DNA from: Actinomycetospora sp. NBRC 106378
GTDB taxonomy: Bacteria; Actinomycetota; Actinomycetes; Mycobacteriales; Pseudonocardiaceae
DNA: 64,000 nucleotides
Assembly (NCBI RefSeq): GCF_030269685.1
Contig: NZ_BSTT01000022.1
Location: 1-64,000 of the forward strand
Reading direction: 5' to 3'
Shown: positions 51,740 to 60,281 of the stretch, piece after piece
Numbering within the stretch: the first letter of the stretch is position 1
Layout of the letters: each line of letters begins with the position of its first letter
Notes under the pieces: generated by a model
What the model was told of the DNA's origin: nothing
The model's database searches: none
The model's input: the letters and a program-made list of their open reading frames with translations, nothing else
Program-made: the position numbers and the translations under genes

Positions 51740-52636
51740 GTGGAGACCCAGATCACGGTCGAGTCCGACGGGGCCCGCCTCGGGACGACGTACCTGCGCG
51801 CCGACGACGATTCCCTCGCCGGCCCGGGCGGGCGGCCCTGCGTCGTCATGGCCCACGGCTTCGGTGCCACGCGCGACTCGGGCCTGCGTCCCTTCGCCGA
51901 GGCCTTCACGACGGCGGGTGCGGACGTCCTGCTCGTCGACTACCGCGGCTTCGCCGACTCCGAGGGCCCGGTCCGGCGCCACGTCGACCACCGGGCCCAC
52001 CGCCGCGACTACCACGCGGCCGTCGCCCGGGCCCGGTTGATCGACGGCGTGGACCCGGAGCGGATCGTGCTGTGGGGGTCGTCGTACTCCGGCGGACACG
52101 TCGTCGCGGTCGCGGCGCAGGATCCGCGGATCGCCGGCGTCATCGCGCAGGGGGCCGCGATGGACGGCCTCGGCGCGCTGACCGAGATCCTCCGCTACGC
52201 CGGGCCGTGGCAGCTGCTCAAGGTGTCCGCCCACGCGATCGCCGACGCCGTGGGCCACGCGCTCGGGCGCCCCGAGCACCGGGTCGCGATCTTCGGGCCG
52301 CCCGGCACGGTCGCCGCCATCACCGCGCCCGACGCCGAGGGCGGGTACGGCTCGATCATCGGCCCGTCGTTCGTCAACGACATGCCCGCCCGGGACATCC
52401 TGACGATCCCGTTCAACCGGCCCGTCACGGCGGCGCCGCAGGTCCGCTGCCCGATGTTGCTGGTGGTCGCGGCGTCCGACTCGATCGCCCCGCCGTCCGC
52501 CGTCCGGAAGGTCGCGGCGACGGCCGGCGGGCCGGTCGAGACCCTGGAGCTCGACTGCGGGCACTTCGACGTCTACGTCGGTGAGCCGTTCGCGACCTCG
52601 ATCGAACGGCAGGTCGCCTTCGTCCGGTCGAGGTAG
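51740..52636 (+). CDS. Alpha/beta hydrolase of the BD-FAE/YqkD-like group
   Basis: 298 aa, GTG start 11 bp after msrA. Nucleophile elbow GSSYSGGH, oxyanion region HGFGATRDSGLRPFAEAF, and the catalytic Asp/His in VVAASDSIAPP and LDCGHFDVYVGEPF. The fold and size match esterase/hydrolases of the DUF1100/dienelactone-like type. It probably belongs to the deacetylase-msrA transcript. The substrate is unknown. Confidence 0.83.
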   Translation: METQITVESDGARLGTTYLRADDDSLAGPGGRPCVVMAHGFGATRDSGLRPFAEAFTTAGADVLLVDYRGFADSEGPVRRHVDHRAHRRDYHAAVARARLIDGVDPERIVLWGSSYSGGHVVAVAAQDPRIAGVIAQGAAMDGLGALTEILRYAGPWQLLKVSAHAIADAVGHALGRPEHRVAIFGPPGTVAAITAPDAEGGYGSIIGPSFVNDMPARDILTIPFNRPVTAAPQVRCPMLLVVAASDSIAPPSAVRKVAATAGGPVETLELDCGHFDVYVGEPFATSIERQVAFVRSR

Positions 52637-52748
52637 CGACACCCGTCCGAGTGGCGTCGCGACCGAGGAGAAACACTTCCGCGACCGCGGCGATATCCCG
52701 GGTGTCAGCGGGCCGATCGGGGGCCCGCACTCCTCGGGGGAGAACATC

Positions 52749-53045
52749 ATGGGCCGCCACCACACCGCCACCGCGCTCGTCGAGCTCGCCGCCGTCCCCG
52801 CGCCGCGGGTGCCGGGCGACGCCGCGCTGCGGTCGACGCCGTTCCCGGTGATCCCGGCGCCGCGTCGCGCCCCCGAGCCCGCCCCGGCCCCCGCCCCGGC
52901 CCCCGTCGCCGTCCCGGAGCCGCGCGGCTGGCGCGCCCGTCGGGCCGCGAAGGCCGACGCCGCGGCCGCCCGCGCCCAGGCCGTCGCCCTCGCGCACGCC
53001 CAGCGCCGCGCCCGTCAGGTCGCGTTGGCGTCGCTGGCCGACTGA
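52749..53045 (+). CDS. Small Pro/Ala-rich basic protein
   Basis: 98 aa from the ATG at 52749, supported by GGGGGAGA 5 bases upstream. The N-terminal half is Pro-rich (APEPAPAPAPAPVAVPEP), the C-terminal half a basic Ala/Arg helix (RARRAAKADAAAARAQAV). No family is recognised. It ends before a repeat hairpin and a convergent gene. Confidence 0.5.
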   Translation: MGRHHTATALVELAAVPAPRVPGDAALRSTPFPVIPAPRRAPEPAPAPAPAPVAVPEPRGWRARRAAKADAAAARAQAVALAHAQRRARQVALASLAD

Positions 53046-53092
53046 CCCGGTCGGCCGATCGTCCTGGTCCGGCCGCGACCACCCCGTCTCGA

Positions 53093-53139
53093 ACGAACGG
53101 CACTCTCGCGCACATCGATGCTGCGAGAGTGCCGTTCGT
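53093..53139 (+). repeat. 47-nt interspersed hairpin repeat, copy E
   Basis: Perfect 17-bp arms identical to copy A (ACGAACGGCACTCTCGC and complement), loop GCACATCGATGCT. Same orientation as copy A. It lies between convergent genes at 53045 and 53161. Confidence 0.85.
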
Positions 53140-53160
53140 GCGTTCCGGGTCAGGGCGTGG

Positions 53161-53847
53161 TCAGCCCTCGAGCACGTACCCGCGACCGCGGATCGTGCGG
53201 ATGCGCTCGGCGCCGAGCTTGCGGCGCAGGTAGCCGATGTAGACCTCGACGATGTTCGAGGTCGGCGGGCCGCCCCACACGCGCGTGACCAGCTCGTCCT
53301 GCGACATCGCCTGCCCGCGCGGGTGGCGGATCAGCGCGTCGACGACCGCGTACTCGGTGCGCGAGAGGCTGACCGGCTTGTTCTCGACGAACACCTGCTC
53401 GAGAGCGGTGTCGACCATGACCTCGCCGCGCCGCAGGTAGAGCTGGGCGGTCGGCCGGTCGTCGCCCAGGCGCAGCCGCAGCCGGGCCAGGAGCTCCTCC
53501 ATGGGGAAGGGCGTGACCAGGTAGTCGTCGTGGCTCGCGCGCAGGGTGGACACCGTGCGGTCGCGTGCCTCGGGGGAGGTCAGGGCGATCACCGGGGTGC
53601 GGGGGCTCTCGCGGTGCAGGTCCGCGAGGACCTCCACCGGTCGCAGGCCGCTCATCTCGACGTCGAGGACCACCGCGCGAGCGCCGCCGGCCCGCGCCGC
53701 GGCGCCGACGCTCCAGCTCTCGCGGAGAAGTTGAGGTTCGAAGCCGTTGGACCGCAACGCACCGACGAGCACGCTCGTTGTGCGGTGCGGAGGAGCCACA
53801 CACAGCACGCGGCCCCGCTCCGCGTCCGCATAACGATTGGGTTGCAT
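53161..53847 (-). CDS. Orphan OmpR-type response regulator with a degenerate receiver
   Basis: 228 aa. The receiver spans residues 13-128. The phospho-acceptor-position Asp62 is kept (VVLDVEMSG) and Thr90 is present, but the acidic pair after strand 1 is replaced by A18-P19-P20 (CVAPPH), and the invariant Lys before Pro-Phe is Thr112 (YLVTPF). A winged-helix DNA-binding domain follows at residues 135-228, with TEYAVVDALIRHP and EVYIGYLRRKLG intact. Such pseudo-receivers act without phosphorylation or bind a ligand. No histidine kinase is in the window. It is divergent from the DUF1996 gene at 54223, which it may control. Confidence 0.87.
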   Translation of the reverse strand: MQPNRYADAERGRVLCVAPPHRTTSVLVGALRSNGFEPQLLRESWSVGAAARAGGARAVVLDVEMSGLRPVEVLADLHRESPRTPVIALTSPEARDRTVSTLRASHDDYLVTPFPMEELLARLRLRLGDDRPTAQLYLRRGEVMVDTALEQVFVENKPVSLSRTEYAVVDALIRHPRGQAMSQDELVTRVWGGPPTSNIVEVYIGYLRRKLGAERIRTIRGRGYVLEG

Positions 53848-54222
53848 CGCCGACCAGGCTGCCCCGTGCGCGGCGCGGGGGCAACGAGCGCGCGCCGAAC
53901 GGCGGTGTGTTGCGCACGACGGGCGGTTCCCTGAGAGCGAAGACCGGCGTCAGGAGCAGCGACTCCGCCGAGCGGAGCAGTGGATCTGCTTCTCGGCGCG
54001 TCTCGGCGTGCGGTCGACGGCAACCGAGGCCCTTCACTCTCAGATCACGGTCCGGTGACGGGCGGCGCTCCTAGCGTTCCGCCTCGCTCCCCCACCGCAG
54101 ACGGCGACGTCCGGGCTCCCCCGGTCGACACCCCGAGCTCCGACCGACCGGACGGCGCCGTCGCGACCCGGATCCCGCTCCCCAGGGTCCGGGACCGAAG
54201 ATCGTCTGGAGGTCGTTCGCCC
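53848..54222. other. Long divergent intergenic region
   Basis: 375 bases without a convincing gene. It holds the promoters of the pseudo-response regulator (left) and DUF1996 gene (right, GGAGG at 54209-54213). No clear hairpin or RNA gene is seen. Confidence 0.5.
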
Positions 54223-55578
54223 ATGCCCCGACGTGGACGACATCGCACCCGGCTCCCGCTGCGGCTCCTCGCCGCCGTCGCCGCACTCCTCGTGGGCGGC
54301 ACCGCCGTCGTCCTCGGCGGGTCGGCACTGGCGAAGGACAACGGCGGCTCCGGGGGCGGCAGCAGCATCCTGTCCGCCCTGACCGGCGGGAAGTCCGACG
54401 GCGACTCGAAGGACTCGAAGGGCTCCGACTCCGGGGACTCCGACGACTCCGGTTCCGGCGACTCGCAGGACGGTTCCGGCGACTCCGACTCGAAGGACGG
54501 GTCGAAGGACTCCGATTCCGGGGAGTCCGACGGCTCGGAGAAGTCCAAGGACGGCGGCACCGGTCACGACGGTGACGGCAAGGACGACGGCGGCCAGGAC
54601 CAGTCCCCCGACGAGGCCAAGAAGTCCGGGGACCAGAAGAAGGACGACCAGGACAAGCAGGCCAAGGGCGAGAAGAAGGTCGAGTTCCCGGGCCGCGACA
54701 AGATCCGGGCCGCCGGCGCGGACCGGTACGTCGACATCGCCGACGTGCCGAAGAACGACAACATCGGCGAGGGCGGCGTCTTCTCCAAGGGCAGCTACTC
54801 CGTCGACTGCGGCGTCAGCGACCACAACAACTCCGACAACTACATGGCGGCGCCGGGCAAGCGGAACGGCGCCCAGCACACGCACGACTACGTCGGCAAC
54901 ACCTCGACCAACGGCAACTCGACCGACGAGTCGCTCGAGGCCGCGGGCACGTCGTGCCGCAACGGCGACAAGAGCACCTTCTTCTGGCCGGTCCTGCGCG
55001 ACCTCAACGGTGTCGGTGACGACGTCGGACGGGACGGCGGGAGCCTCGACGGCAACGTCGGGCGGATCCTGACCCCGCTGTCGGCGCGACTGACCTTCCG
55101 CGGGCACGGCGACTCCGACGTCACGCCGCTGCCCCAGCACCTCATGAACATCATGGGCAACGCGAAGGCCAAGGTGCAGGACGGCAAGAACGCCAACGCC
55201 AAGTACACCTGCACGGGCCACACCGACCAGATCACCGACAAGTACCCGATCTGCCCCACGGGGACGAACCTGGTCCGCGTCCTCGACTACCCGAGCTGCT
55301 GGGACGGCCAGAACCTCGAGTCGAAGGACCTGCGCTCGCACATGGCGTTCCCGGACGAGCGGGGCAACTGCGGTGACGGCTTCGTGCCGGTGCCCGCGCT
55401 GCGGATCGTGCTGACCTACGACCAGCCGGCGGGCCGGGCGTTCTCCATCGACTCGTTCCCGGACAACCAGCACGACCCGTCCACCGACCACTCCGACTAC
55501 GAGAACCTCGCGTCGAAGGAGCAGAACCAGGCCGGTGCCGACTGCATCAACTCCGGGCGGAACTGCAGCAACGTCTAG
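54223..55578 (+). CDS. Secreted DUF1996 protein with a Ser-Asp-rich stalk
   Basis: 451 aa from the ATG at 54223 with GGAGG. The signal peptide (RLLAAVAALLVGGTAVVLGGSALA) occupies residues 13-37. Residues 60-145 are Ser/Asp/Lys/Gly repeats (GDSDDSGSGDSQ), resembling the Ser-Asp stalks of surface proteins. The DUF1996 domain (residues about 160-440) contains CGVSDHNNSDNYMA, PVLRDLNG and SHMAFPDERGNC, with six or more Cys for disulfides. DUF1996 occurs in fungi and actinomycetes, sometimes joined to lectins or hydrolases; its activity is unknown. No sortase motif or membrane anchor is seen, so it is probably released. Confidence 0.85.
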   Translation: MPRRGRHRTRLPLRLLAAVAALLVGGTAVVLGGSALAKDNGGSGGGSSILSALTGGKSDGDSKDSKGSDSGDSDDSGSGDSQDGSGDSDSKDGSKDSDSGESDGSEKSKDGGTGHDGDGKDDGGQDQSPDEAKKSGDQKKDDQDKQAKGEKKVEFPGRDKIRAAGADRYVDIADVPKNDNIGEGGVFSKGSYSVDCGVSDHNNSDNYMAAPGKRNGAQHTHDYVGNTSTNGNSTDESLEAAGTSCRNGDKSTFFWPVLRDLNGVGDDVGRDGGSLDGNVGRILTPLSARLTFRGHGDSDVTPLPQHLMNIMGNAKAKVQDGKNANAKYTCTGHTDQITDKYPICPTGTNLVRVLDYPSCWDGQNLESKDLRSHMAFPDERGNCGDGFVPVPALRIVLTYDQPAGRAFSIDSFPDNQHDPSTDHSDYENLASKEQNQAGADCINSGRNCSNV

Positions 55579-55652
55579 CCCGCTGTAGCCCCGGCCACGC
55601 CCCCTCGCGCCCCGTCGTCCGACGTTCTACCGTCGGCGGCGGGGCGCGCGTG

Positions 55653-55747
55653 CGTTCCACGGGAGTCCGAGCGACGGGCTGAGAGGGGACCTGGCGGTCC
55701 CGACCGTTCGAACCTGATCCGGGTCATGCCGGCGCAGGGAAACGGAG
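55653..55747 (+). ncRNA. TPP riboswitch (THI element)
   Basis: The conserved boxes are in order: CACGGGAGTCCG, GGGCTGAGAGGGGAC (pyrimidine-sensor helix), GAACCTGATCCGGGTCATGCCGG and GCGCAGGGAAACG. P1 is CGTTCC/GGAAACG. The 3' strand of P1 abuts the GGAGG Shine-Dalgarno of the permease, so TPP binding should block translation. It lies 10 bases before the CDS. Confidence 0.93.
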
Positions 55748-55756
55748 GGTGACCCC

Positions 55757-57103
55757 ATGAGCACGTCCACGCCCACCCACGACGAGGTCGCCCCGACCCT
55801 GGACGGCCCGGTCCCGCGGTCGCTCGGGTTCCTCGACCAGGGCGCCTTCTGGGCCAACCTCGGCGTGAGCCTCCTCGGCTTCGCGGGTGTCCTCGCCGTC
55901 CTGCAGCCCGCCGGCGCGCCACCCCTCACCGTGACGGCGGCGATCGTCGCGACCGTGGTGGGCACCGTCATCGGCAGCGCGATGGTCGGGCTGTCCGCGA
56001 TCCCCGGGGCGCGCACCGGGGCGCCTGCGATGGTGGTGCTGCGCGGGCTGTTCGGTGGGGTGCTGTCCTGGATCCCGTCGGTGCTCAACGTCGTCCAGCT
56101 GATCGGCTGGGGCACCTTCGAGCTCGTCGTCATCGCCCAGGCGGGCACGCTCGCGATCGGTGGCCCGACCTGGGCGTGGATCGTCGGAGCCGGGGTCGTG
56201 ACGACGCTGCTGACGCTGCGCCCGCTCGGGATGCTGCGGCTGCTGCGCCGGGTCGTGACGATCCTCGTCGCGATCTCGGTCGCCTACCTCGCCTGGTGGC
56301 TGTTCACCCGGCCCGCCGCCGCGGACCTGGGGGCGAGCGGGTCGTGGTCCGGGTTCTGGGCGGGGACGGACGCCGCGATCGCCGTCGCGGTCTCCTGGAT
56401 CCCGGTCGCCTCGGACTACTCCCGGCACTCGAAGCGGGTCTCGACGGCGTTCACCGCGGCCACCGTGGGCTACGGCATCACCCAGATCCTCTGCTTCGTC
56501 GTCGGGCTCGCCGCGCTCTCGCTGGTCGGGGGCGACGGCGACCAGGTGTTCGCCCCGATGCTCGCCGCGCCGCTCGGCGTCGTCGCGCTGGTGATCCTCA
56601 CGCTGCGCGAGACCGACCAGTCGTTCGCCAACGTGTACTCGACGGCGGTCTCGGCGCAGAACCTCCTGCCGCGGGCCGACCGGCGGGTGCTCAGCCTCGT
56701 CATCGGCGCGCTCATCACCGTGCTCGGCCTGGCGGTGACGATCGACGACTACGCGGTGTTCCTCGCGGTGATCGGCTCGATCTTCGTCCCGCTGCTCGGC
56801 GTCGGGGTGGGGGAGGCCCTGGTCAACCGGAGCGCGCTCGACCTGTCGCGCTGGGCGCCCTCGCGGCCGCTCATGGTGGTGGCCTGGGTGGTCGGGCTCG
56901 CCGTCTACCAGCTGATCAACCCGGGCGGGGCGCCGGTGTGGTCGGACGCCTGGACCGCCCTGCGGGAGGCGATCGGGTTCGCGCCGCCGTCGTGGCTCTC
57001 CGCCTCCCTGACCTCGTTCGTCGTCGCGGGTCTCGTCGCCGCCGCGTTCGCGGCCCTCGGTGACCGCACCGGTCGTCGGGAAAAGGCCGCCGCGCGGGAT
57101 TGA
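55757..57103 (+). CDS. cytX: NCS1-family permease, CytX-like hydroxymethylpyrimidine transporter
   Basis: 448 aa, ATG start with GGAGG at 8 bases. About twelve membrane helices. NCS1 signature blocks are GARTGAPAMVVLRGLFG and SWIPVASDYSRHSK, plus ETDQSFANVYSTAVSAQN. The upstream TPP riboswitch assigns it to thiamine-precursor uptake, and CytX is the known riboswitch-linked NCS1 member importing HMP. A cytosine permease would not carry this switch. No thi genes follow in the window. Confidence 0.92.
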   Translation: MSTSTPTHDEVAPTLDGPVPRSLGFLDQGAFWANLGVSLLGFAGVLAVLQPAGAPPLTVTAAIVATVVGTVIGSAMVGLSAIPGARTGAPAMVVLRGLFGGVLSWIPSVLNVVQLIGWGTFELVVIAQAGTLAIGGPTWAWIVGAGVVTTLLTLRPLGMLRLLRRVVTILVAISVAYLAWWLFTRPAAADLGASGSWSGFWAGTDAAIAVAVSWIPVASDYSRHSKRVSTAFTAATVGYGITQILCFVVGLAALSLVGGDGDQVFAPMLAAPLGVVALVILTLRETDQSFANVYSTAVSAQNLLPRADRRVLSLVIGALITVLGLAVTIDDYAVFLAVIGSIFVPLLGVGVGEALVNRSALDLSRWAPSRPLMVVAWVVGLAVYQLINPGGAPVWSDAWTALREAIGFAPPSWLSASLTSFVVAGLVAAAFAALGDRTGRREKAAARD

Positions 57104-57182
57104 GATCACCACGCTCCGGGGGAGTCCCGCGGGGTCGGACAGATGCGCACCCGCGCATCCGACGCTGCGGGAGGGAGCGGAC

Positions 57183-58313
57183 ATGCGAGCCGTGGTCTAC
57201 AAGGGGCAGAACGAGGTGGCCGTCGAGCAGGTGGACGACCCGCGTCTGGAGGCCCCCACCGACGCCCTGATCCGGATCACGACGACGGCCATCTGCGGGT
57301 CCGACCTGCACATGTACGAGGGCCGGACGGTCGCCGAGACCGGCATCGTCTTCGGGCACGAGAACATGGGGATCGTCGAGGAGGTCGGCTCCGGCGTCTC
57401 GCGCGTGAAGAAGGGTGACCGCGTCTCGCTGCCCTTCAACGTCGCCTGCGGGTTCTGCAAGAACTGCCTGGCGGGCAAGACGGCGTTCTGCCTGACGGTG
57501 AACCCGCCCTACGCCGGCGGCGCGTACGGCTACGTCGGGATGGGGCCGTACACCGGTGGCCAGGCCGAGTACCTGCGCGTGCCCTTCGCGGACTTCAACG
57601 CCCTCGTCCTCCCGCCCGGGGACGAGCACGAGAACGACTACGCGATGCTGGCCGACATCTTCCCGACCGGCTACCACGCCACCGTCCTCGCCGACCTGAA
57701 CCCCGGGGAGTCCGTCGTCGTCTTCGGCGCCGGGCCGGTGGGTCTGATGGCCGCGTACTCGGCCGTGATCAAGGGCGCCTCGAAGGTGTTCGTCGTGGAC
57801 AAGGTGGGCTCGCGGCTGAAGCTCGCCGAGGACATCGGCGCCATCCCGATCGACTTCTCCGCGGGCGACCCGGTGGAGCAGGTGGTGGACCAGACCGACG
57901 GGCTGGGCGCCGACAAGGGCGTCGACGCCGTCGGGTACCAGGCGACCGCGAATGACGGCGAGGAGCAGCCCGCCGTCGTGCTGAACCAGCTCGTCGACGC
58001 GGTGCGCCACACCGGGCGCCTCGGCATCGTCGGGCTGTACCTGCCGCAGGACCCGGGCGCCCCGGACGAGAACGCCGCGAACGGGCGGCTGCTGTTCAAC
58101 GTGGGCCGCTTCTTCGAGAAGGGCCAGAAGATGGGCACGGGTCAGGCCGACGCCAAGGCCTACAACGCCCAGTTGCGCGACCTGATCGTCGCGGGCCGGG
58201 CGACGCCGTCGTTCGTCGTGTCCAAGGAGGTCCCGCTCGACGAGGCGCCGGACGCCTACGCCCGCTTCGACGCCCGCGAGGACGGCTACTCGAAGGTCGT
58301 CCTCAAGCCGTAG
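57183..58313 (+). CDS. Zinc-dependent dehydrogenase, glutathione-independent formaldehyde dehydrogenase-like
   Basis: 376 aa. Catalytic zinc residues in AICGSDLHMYEG and GHENMG, structural zinc Cys in CGFCKNCLAGKTAFC, Rossmann motif GAGPVGLMAA. The inserts PFADFNALVLPPGDEHENDYAMLADIFPTGYHA match the FdhA group, which dismutates or oxidises formaldehyde and other aldehydes with tightly bound NAD. It is 12 bp upstream of an aldo-keto reductase, so the two probably form an operon. Confidence 0.9.
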   Translation: MRAVVYKGQNEVAVEQVDDPRLEAPTDALIRITTTAICGSDLHMYEGRTVAETGIVFGHENMGIVEEVGSGVSRVKKGDRVSLPFNVACGFCKNCLAGKTAFCLTVNPPYAGGAYGYVGMGPYTGGQAEYLRVPFADFNALVLPPGDEHENDYAMLADIFPTGYHATVLADLNPGESVVVFGAGPVGLMAAYSAVIKGASKVFVVDKVGSRLKLAEDIGAIPIDFSAGDPVEQVVDQTDGLGADKGVDAVGYQATANDGEEQPAVVLNQLVDAVRHTGRLGIVGLYLPQDPGAPDENAANGRLLFNVGRFFEKGQKMGTGQADAKAYNAQLRDLIVAGRATPSFVVSKEVPLDEAPDAYARFDAREDGYSKVVLKP

Positions 58314-58325
58314 GAGGCAACCCGC

Positions 58326-59354
58326 ATGAAGTACCGCACGCTGGGCCGGACCGGTATCAAGGTCAGCCCGTACTGCCTGGGCGCGATGATGTTCGGCGCC
58401 TGGGGCAACCCCGACCACGACGACTCGATCCGGATCATCCACCGGGCGCTCGACTCCGGCGTCAACTTCGTCGACACCGCCGACGTGTACGCGCAGGGCG
58501 AGTCCGAGGAGATCGTCGGCAAGGCGCTGGCCGGCCGGCGCGACGACGTCGTCCTCGCCACGAAGGTGCACGGCGGGATGGGCGAGGACCCGAACCGCGC
58601 CGGGAACTCGCGCCGGTGGATCGTCGCGGAGGTCGAGAACTCGCTGCGTCGGCTGCAGACCGACCACATCGACCTGTACCAGATCCACCGTCCGGCCCCG
58701 GACACCGACGTGGAGGAGACCCTCTCCGCGCTGACCGACCTCGTCCGCAGCGGCAAGGTCCGGGCGATCGGCTGCTCGACGTTCCCCGCCTCGGAGATCG
58801 TCGAGTCGCACTGGATCGCGGAGCGGCGGGGGTACGAGCGGTTCCGCACCGAGCAGCCGCCGTACTCGATCGTCAACCGCGGCATCGAGCGCGAGGTGCT
58901 GCCGGTCTGCGAGCGCTACGGGATGGGCGCGCTCGTGTGGAGCCCGCTCGCGATGGGCCTGCTGACCGGGCGCTACCGCAAGGGGCAGGAGACCGACTCG
59001 AAGCGCATGTCCTTCGCGCCCGGCCGCCTGACCCACGAGCGCAAGCTCGACGTGGTGGAGCAGCTGATCCCGCTGGCCGAGAAGACGGGGATCTCCCTGA
59101 CCCACATGGCGATGGCCTTCGCGGTGGCCCACCCGGGCGTGACCAGCGCGATCATCGGGCCGCGCACGATGGAGCACCTCGACGACCTGCTCGCCGGGGC
59201 GGAGGTCACGCTCGACGACGAGGTGCTCGACCGGATCGACGAGATCGTGCCGCCGGGCACCGACGTCGACCCGGGCGACGTCTCGTACGCGCCGCCGGCG
59301 ATCGAGCAGGCCCGGCTGCGCCGTCGTCCGGCGGAGGAACGCTCCGCGGCGTAG
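58326..59354 (+). CDS. Aldo/keto reductase
   Basis: 342 aa. The catalytic tetrad is present: Asp and Tyr in DTADVYAQGESE, Lys in ATKVHGG and His in YQIHRPAPDT. The NADP-binding end is ITSAIIGPRTMEHLDDLL-like. Sequence style is AKR11/12 (YhdN-type). It may share an aldehyde-detoxifying role with the upstream dehydrogenase; the substrate is unknown. Confidence 0.9.
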   Translation: MKYRTLGRTGIKVSPYCLGAMMFGAWGNPDHDDSIRIIHRALDSGVNFVDTADVYAQGESEEIVGKALAGRRDDVVLATKVHGGMGEDPNRAGNSRRWIVAEVENSLRRLQTDHIDLYQIHRPAPDTDVEETLSALTDLVRSGKVRAIGCSTFPASEIVESHWIAERRGYERFRTEQPPYSIVNRGIEREVLPVCERYGMGALVWSPLAMGLLTGRYRKGQETDSKRMSFAPGRLTHERKLDVVEQLIPLAEKTGISLTHMAMAFAVAHPGVTSAIIGPRTMEHLDDLLAGAEVTLDDEVLDRIDEIVPPGTDVDPGDVSYAPPAIEQARLRRRPAEERSAA

Positions 59355-59436
59355 AGAAGAAGGAGTCCGTCCTCCGATCGTGAACGCCCGGCGGTGCGGT
59401 ACAACCATTCCCGTACCCGCCAGGGAGGATCGGACC

Positions 59437-60069
59437 GTGAGCTACCCGCAGCGTTCCTGGAACGACGGCGACGTCGAGGTCGTCCCCGGACGCCTCTGGG
59501 CGGGCGGGGTGGCCACGGCGCTCGTCGCTGCCGGCATCGCGTTCGTCGGCGTGCTGATCATCAACAGCATCTTCGAGGTCGGGATCCAGACGGCGGGACG
59601 GTCGGGGGCGTTGGTCGACAACGCCTCCACCGTCATCCCCGTCGCGGCCGCGATCGCGGCGCTGGCCAGTACGGCGCTGCTGCACCTGCTGCTGATGACG
59701 ACGCCGCGGCCGGCCTCGTTCTTCTCGGCCATCGCGGTGCTCGTGATCATCGTGCTGATCCTGCAGGTGTTCCTGGCCGAGGGGTCGATCTCGGCGCACA
59801 TCGCCACCGGCGTGCTCTACGCGGCGATCGGCATCGCCATCGTGTCGATGCTCTCGGGGGTCTCGGCCACGTCGGTACGCCCCGCGCAGCGCGGGGGCTG
59901 GGGCGGCCGGTCCTACGAGCCGCAGCAGCCGCCCTACGACGGCCGGTACGACCACAACTACGGCACCTACGAGCCGCAGCCGCCCTACCCGCCGCAGGGT
60001 CAGCACGGCGGCCCGCAGGACCGTACTCAGCGTTACGACCCGCGGGACCAGCGCGGCCAGTGGCGGTGA
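59437..60069 (+). CDS. Four-helix membrane protein with Tyr/Pro/Gln-rich tail
   Basis: 210 aa, GTG with GGGAGG. Four membrane helices lie in residues 20-150, in the DUF6069-like arrangement I recall from actinomycetes (family assignment tentative). The C-terminal 60 residues are Tyr/Pro/Gln-rich (YEPQQPPYDGRYDHNYG), similar in composition to the fhaA repeat. No catalytic motif. Function unknown. Confidence 0.65.
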   Translation: MSYPQRSWNDGDVEVVPGRLWAGGVATALVAAGIAFVGVLIINSIFEVGIQTAGRSGALVDNASTVIPVAAAIAALASTALLHLLLMTTPRPASFFSAIAVLVIIVLILQVFLAEGSISAHIATGVLYAAIGIAIVSMLSGVSATSVRPAQRGGWGGRSYEPQQPPYDGRYDHNYGTYEPQPPYPPQGQHGGPQDRTQRYDPRDQRGQWR

Positions 60070-60281
60070 CCGGAACCCTGTCGTGATCACCTGCTGTGAT
60101 CGCGTCCGGACGGAGCGGCGTCGTTTCAAGCGATCGTGAGGCTCGTCGCTCAGGGCCGCGCTCGGCTTGACCGGTCCGGACGGGCCTGACGACGATCGAC
60201 CGTCCTGATCCTGCGGACGGGCGGTCCTGTGCCGCCGTCCGCGTGCGGGTCGCGCCCCGGCGCGACCGAAGGGTGGTCGCC

